DNA of 8,368 nucleotides from Chloroflexota bacterium. GTDB lineage: Bacteria; Chloroflexota; Dehalococcoidia; UBA6926; JACQUM01. Numbering within the stretch: position 1 is the first letter of the stretch; the number at the start of each line of letters is the position of its first letter. This document shows, one piece after another, positions 5,307 to 8,368 of this stretch. A program made the translations under genes and the position numbers. The notes below the pieces were generated by a model, which was given only the letters and a program-made list of their open reading frames with translations, was not told the origin of the DNA and did no database searches. The DNA lies in contig JACQUM010000032.1 in assembly GCA_016210295.1 (NCBI GenBank), positions 1-8,368 on the forward strand, written 5' to 3'.

Positions 5307-8300
5307 ATGTCCCTCGTGGGTCTCCTCGAATGGGTGAGGAGCCATCCCTCGTACCGGCGCCTCCTTGAGGAAGTCGGAGGGGCGTCGTCTTCACGGCGAA
5401 TGGCCCTGCTGGAGGGCGCGAAGCCCTTTCTCGTCGCCGCCCTCTGGCGGGACATGGGCGTGCCGGTCCTGTGGCTCGTGCCCCAGCCGGATGAGGCCCG
5501 GCGCCTCTACGACCAGCTCCTTCCCTGGCTCCCCGTTGAAGACCGCGCTCACGTCCTCCTGTATCCTGAGCCGGACGCCCTCCCGTACGAACGTCTGACC
5601 ACCGACGCCTCCACTACCCGGGACCGCCTGCGCGTCCTCACTACCCTCGCTCTGGGGATGCTTCCGAGGGGGGGCTTGGTGGTGTCGTCGGCGTACGCTG
5701 CGGCGCAGGTGACGCTGGACCCGGCGGTGGTGAAGAGCGAGAGCCACGTTGCCCGCGTGGGGCAGAGGCTTCGACTCGAAGAGTTTACCGACGGGCTTGT
5801 GGGGCTTGGGTACGAGCCCGTTCAGGCCATCGAGGTGCCGGGCACGTTCAGCCGGCGGGGTGGCATCCTGGACGTCTGGCCTCCCGCCTCGGAGGAGCCG
5901 GTGCGCATCGAACTCTTCGGCGATGTGGTGGACAGCATCCGCCGTTTCGCTCCCGCCACACAGCGCTCCGAGAAAGGGGTGGGAGAGGTCCTCGTTAGCC
6001 CGGCCCGTGAGGTCCTGCCTCGCACCTTCCGTGCCCTGGCTACCCACCCCTCCCCTATGAGTGCCTCCGAAGGGAGACGCCCCCTTGGCGGCTCTCGCGA
6101 GGAGGGGTGGGGGCAGATGGCGCCGGAGGTGAAGGCACGGTTCGAGGAGGAGCTGGGGCGGCTCGCGGAAGGCGTGTGGGTGGAGGAGGGGGAGTTCTAC
6201 GGCCCTCTGGTCAACCGCCACACACTCCTGGACCACCTGCCTCGCGACACTTTTCTTGTCGTGGACAGGCCGAAGCGCCTCCGGCTCTCCCTGGAGGAGC
6301 TGGAGGCACAGGGGGAGGAGATCAAGAGAGGCTTGGTGACGAGGGGACAGCTTCCCGCGGACTATCCTTCTCCCCTCCTTTCCTCCGCCGCTCTGCTGGA
6401 GCGTCTGGACGCCTTCCCCCGTCGTCTTGCCCTCGATCCATTCGGAAGCCAGGAGGAGCGCGACGGCGGGGGGGAAGGGGGTGAGGCGCTGGTATTTACC
6501 CCGGCCCCTGTCTACGGGGGGCGCATGGAGCCTCTGGTCCGGGATGTCAAGGAGAGGCGGCGCCGCAAAGGGATAACGGTCCTGGTGAGCCAGCAAGCGG
6601 AGCGCTTGAGTGAGGTCCTCGACGATGCCGGCATCACCGCGGTCTCTCAGCGAGATCTGACGTCGCCGCTGGTGCCTGGCGCGGTCGCCGTGGTCCACGA
6701 CGCTCTTGCCGAGGGGTGGGCCCTGAGTCTGGGAGCCACGCCGGAAAGCGGCCTGCTCCTCCTCACCGATGCAGAAGTCTACGGGTTCGTGAGGCAAGCG
6801 CGACCGCGGCGACGCCGCGCCGTCCGCCGCGATACCTTCCTCTCGGAGATCGGGGTTGGAGACTATCTGGTCCACATCGAGCACGGCATCGGGAGGTTCC
6901 TGGGCACACGGCCCATGGAGGTGGAGGGCGGAGAGCGGGAGTACCTCGTCCTTCAGTACGCCTCCGGCGACACCCTCTATGTCCCGACCGATCAACTGGA
7001 CAGGGTGAGCCGCTACTTTGGCACCGGCGGGTCGCCGGAGCTGACACGCCTGGGCACCCAGGACTGGGCCCGGACCAAGCGACGGGCCAAGGAGGCTGCC
7101 CTGGCCTACGCCGCGGAGCTCCTTGAGGTCTACGCCTCCCGGGAGCTGGCGCCGGGTATCGCCCTCTCCGCTGATACGCCCTGGCAGGGCGAGCTGGAGG
7201 CCTCTTTCCCTTACGTGGAGACGCCGGACCAGCTAAGGGTGATCGAGGAGGTGAAGGAGGACATGGAGGGCGCGCAGCCGATGGACCGCCTCATCTGCGG
7301 CGACGTCGGCTACGGCAAGACGGAGGTAGCGCTGCGGGCCGCCTTCAAGGCTGTCATGGGCGGAATGCAGGTAGCCGTCCTGGTCCCCACCACGATTCTG
7401 GCCCAGCAGCACGACGAGACTTTTCGCCAACGCCTCGCCTCCTTCCCCGTTCGGGTGGAGATGCTCTCGCGGTTCCGCACCAAGGAGCAGCAGGACGCCG
7501 TCGTCGCCGGCCTGAAAGATGGCTCGGTGGACATCGTGATCGGGACGCACCGGCTGCTCCAGAAAGACATCGGGTTCAAGAACCTGGGGCTTCTGATCGT
7601 CGACGAGGAGCAGCGGTTCGGCGTGTTTCACAAGGAGCAGCTGAAGAGGCTGCGGAGCGAGGTAGATGTTCTGACCCTGACCGCGACTCCCATCCCCCGG
7701 ACGCTTCACATGGCCCTGGTCGGCGTGCGCGACATGAGTACCATCGAGACGCCGCCGGAGGAGCGCCTGCCCATCAAGACCTTCGTCGCGGAGTACGATG
7801 AGCGGCTCGTTCGGGAGGCGGTCCTTCGGGAGATGGATCGCGGCGGACAGGTCTTCTATCTGCACAACCGCATCTTCGACATCGAGCGAGAAGTTTCGCG
7901 TCTTCGCGAACTCGTCCCGGAAGCGCGGATTGCGGCGGCCCATGGGCGCATGGTCAGCCAAGTCCTGGAGAAGACGATGGCCGCTTTCGCCCGCGGCGAG
8001 GCCGACGTCCTGGTGTGCACCACCATCATCCAGGCCGGCCTCGATCTCCCCAACGCCAACACCCTCCTGGTGGACGAGGCGGACAAGCTGGGCCTCGCTC
8101 AGCTCTACCAACTCCGCGGGAGGGTGGGCCGCTCCTCCCTGCGGGCCTACGCCTACTTCTTCTATCGGAGCGGACGGGTGATCACGGAGAGGGCGGAGCG
8201 TCGGCTCGACGCTATCCTCTCCGCTACTGAGCTGGGGGCCGGGTTCCGCATCGCCATGAGAGACCTGGAGATTCGGGGAGCGGGGAACCTGCTGGGGCCG

Positions 8301-8368
8301 CAGCAGAGCTGGCACATCGCCGCCGTGGGGTTCGATCTGTACACGCGCCTCCTGGCGGAGGCGGTGGA
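5307..8368 (+). CDS. mfd: Transcription-repair coupling factor Mfd (3' end beyond window)
   Basis: Mfd displaces RNA polymerase stalled at DNA lesions and recruits UvrA. The window holds 1020 complete codons plus two bases; full proteins are about 1150 residues, so the last regulatory domain (D7) is missing. Regions in order: a degenerate UvrB-like N-terminus with EVPGTFSRRGGILDVWPP (176-193); the RNA polymerase interaction domain (about 515-575) with YLVHIEHGIG and the EYLVLQY strand; then the RecG-like translocase. That carries Walker A GDVGYGKT (665-672), DEEQRFGV (766-773), TATPIPRTLH (792-801), motif V-like TTIIQAGLDLPNANT and QLRGRVGR (935-942). ATG 5307 follows GGAGG (5293-5297) by nine bases. 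Walker lysine 671 compares with Lys634 in E. coli, so the N-terminal half is longer by about 37 residues. Two low-complexity palindromic stretches (residues 246-269 and about 369-391) could account for much of this. All translocase motifs look intact. Confidence 0.95.
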   Translation, partial: MSLVGLLEWVRSHPSYRRLLEEVGGASSSRRMALLEGAKPFLVAALWRDMGVPVLWLVPQPDEARRLYDQLLPWLPVEDRAHVLLYPEPDALPYERLTTDASTTRDRLRVLTTLALGMLPRGGLVVSSAYAAAQVTLDPAVVKSESHVARVGQRLRLEEFTDGLVGLGYEPVQAIEVPGTFSRRGGILDVWPPASEEPVRIELFGDVVDSIRRFAPATQRSEKGVGEVLVSPAREVLPRTFRALATHPSPMSASEGRRPLGGSREEGWGQMAPEVKARFEEELGRLAEGVWVEEGEFYGPLVNRHTLLDHLPRDTFLVVDRPKRLRLSLEELEAQGEEIKRGLVTRGQLPADYPSPLLSSAALLERLDAFPRRLALDPFGSQEERDGGGEGGEALVFTPAPVYGGRMEPLVRDVKERRRRKGITVLVSQQAERLSEVLDDAGITAVSQRDLTSPLVPGAVAVVHDALAEGWALSLGATPESGLLLLTDAEVYGFVRQARPRRRRAVRRDTFLSEIGVGDYLVHIEHGIGRFLGTRPMEVEGGEREYLVLQYASGDTLYVPTDQLDRVSRYFGTGGSPELTRLGTQDWARTKRRAKEAALAYAAELLEVYASRELAPGIALSADTPWQGELEASFPYVETPDQLRVIEEVKEDMEGAQPMDRLICGDVGYGKTEVALRAAFKAVMGGMQVAVLVPTTILAQQHDETFRQRLASFPVRVEMLSRFRTKEQQDAVVAGLKDGSVDIVIGTHRLLQKDIGFKNLGLLIVDEEQRFGVFHKEQLKRLRSEVDVLTLTATPIPRTLHMALVGVRDMSTIETPPEERLPIKTFVAEYDERLVREAVLREMDRGGQVFYLHNRIFDIEREVSRLRELVPEARIAAAHGRMVSQVLEKTMAAFARGEADVLVCTTIIQAGLDLPNANTLLVDEADKLGLAQLYQLRGRVGRSSLRAYAYFFYRSGRVITERAERRLDAILSATELGAGFRIAMRDLEIRGAGNLLGPQQSWHIAAVGFDLYTRLLAEAV
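6043..6111. repeat. Palindromic segment inside mfd coding sequence
   Basis: CCCACCCCTCC (6043-6053) is the exact reverse complement of GGAGGGGTGGG (6101-6111). Between them are a second helix (CGCC 6078-6081 with GGCG 6087-6090) and an outer GAGA/TCTC pair (6074-6077 with 6093-6096). The segment is 69 bases, a multiple of three, and encodes Mfd residues about 246-269, a Pro/Ser/Gly/Arg-rich stretch between the UvrB-like region and conserved sequence. It may be an inserted palindromic element tolerated as a surface loop. Confidence 0.5.

Noticed and set aside
5391..6995. A 534-codon open frame on the minus strand opposite mfd
   Set aside because: It is antisense to an unbroken, motif-rich Mfd frame. 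Its translation is rich in Arg/Pro/His with no domain I recognise, as expected of a GC-rich shadow frame.
7233..8315. A 360-codon minus-strand frame opposite the Mfd translocase
   Set aside because: The plus strand encodes all translocase motifs here, so this frame is a compositional shadow.

Overview
The window is GC-rich bacterial chromosome made almost entirely of housekeeping and competence genes. The gene content, the short palindromic intergenic repeats and the style of the Mfd, RNase PH and aminotransferase sequences suggest a Chloroflexota-like lineage, perhaps a Dehalococcoidia-type metagenomic genome. That assignment is an inference from memory of similar sequences. No marker here settles it.

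Layout. Positions 1-62 hold two adjacent stem-loops that are diverged inverted copies of one REP-like unit. A branched-chain amino acid aminotransferase (ilvE) lies on the minus strand at 211-1146, with a consensus -10 box just upstream. A 307-base gap follows, with an imperfect palindromic repeat and a possible start-proximal promoter for the next gene. Four co-directional plus-strand genes come next: comEA (1454-2008), comEC (2012-4423), rph (4464-5195) and the first 1020 codons of mfd (from 5307, running off the right edge).

How the genes work together. ComEA (membrane-anchored DNA receptor) and ComEC (DNA channel with a metallo-beta-lactamase-like domain) are three bases apart and form a DNA-uptake unit. 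rph follows after 40 bases and may be read from the same transcript. mfd is set off by a 111-base leader with its own promoter-like boxes and an unusual set of helices that could form a pseudoknot. IlvE is a separate, divergent metabolic gene.

I see no prophage, transposase, CRISPR array, RNA gene or clear unknown system. The points most worth a second look are the structured mfd leader, an in-frame palindromic insertion inside mfd, the twin REP-like hairpins, and two Gln residues in ComEC at positions where His is usual or possible.
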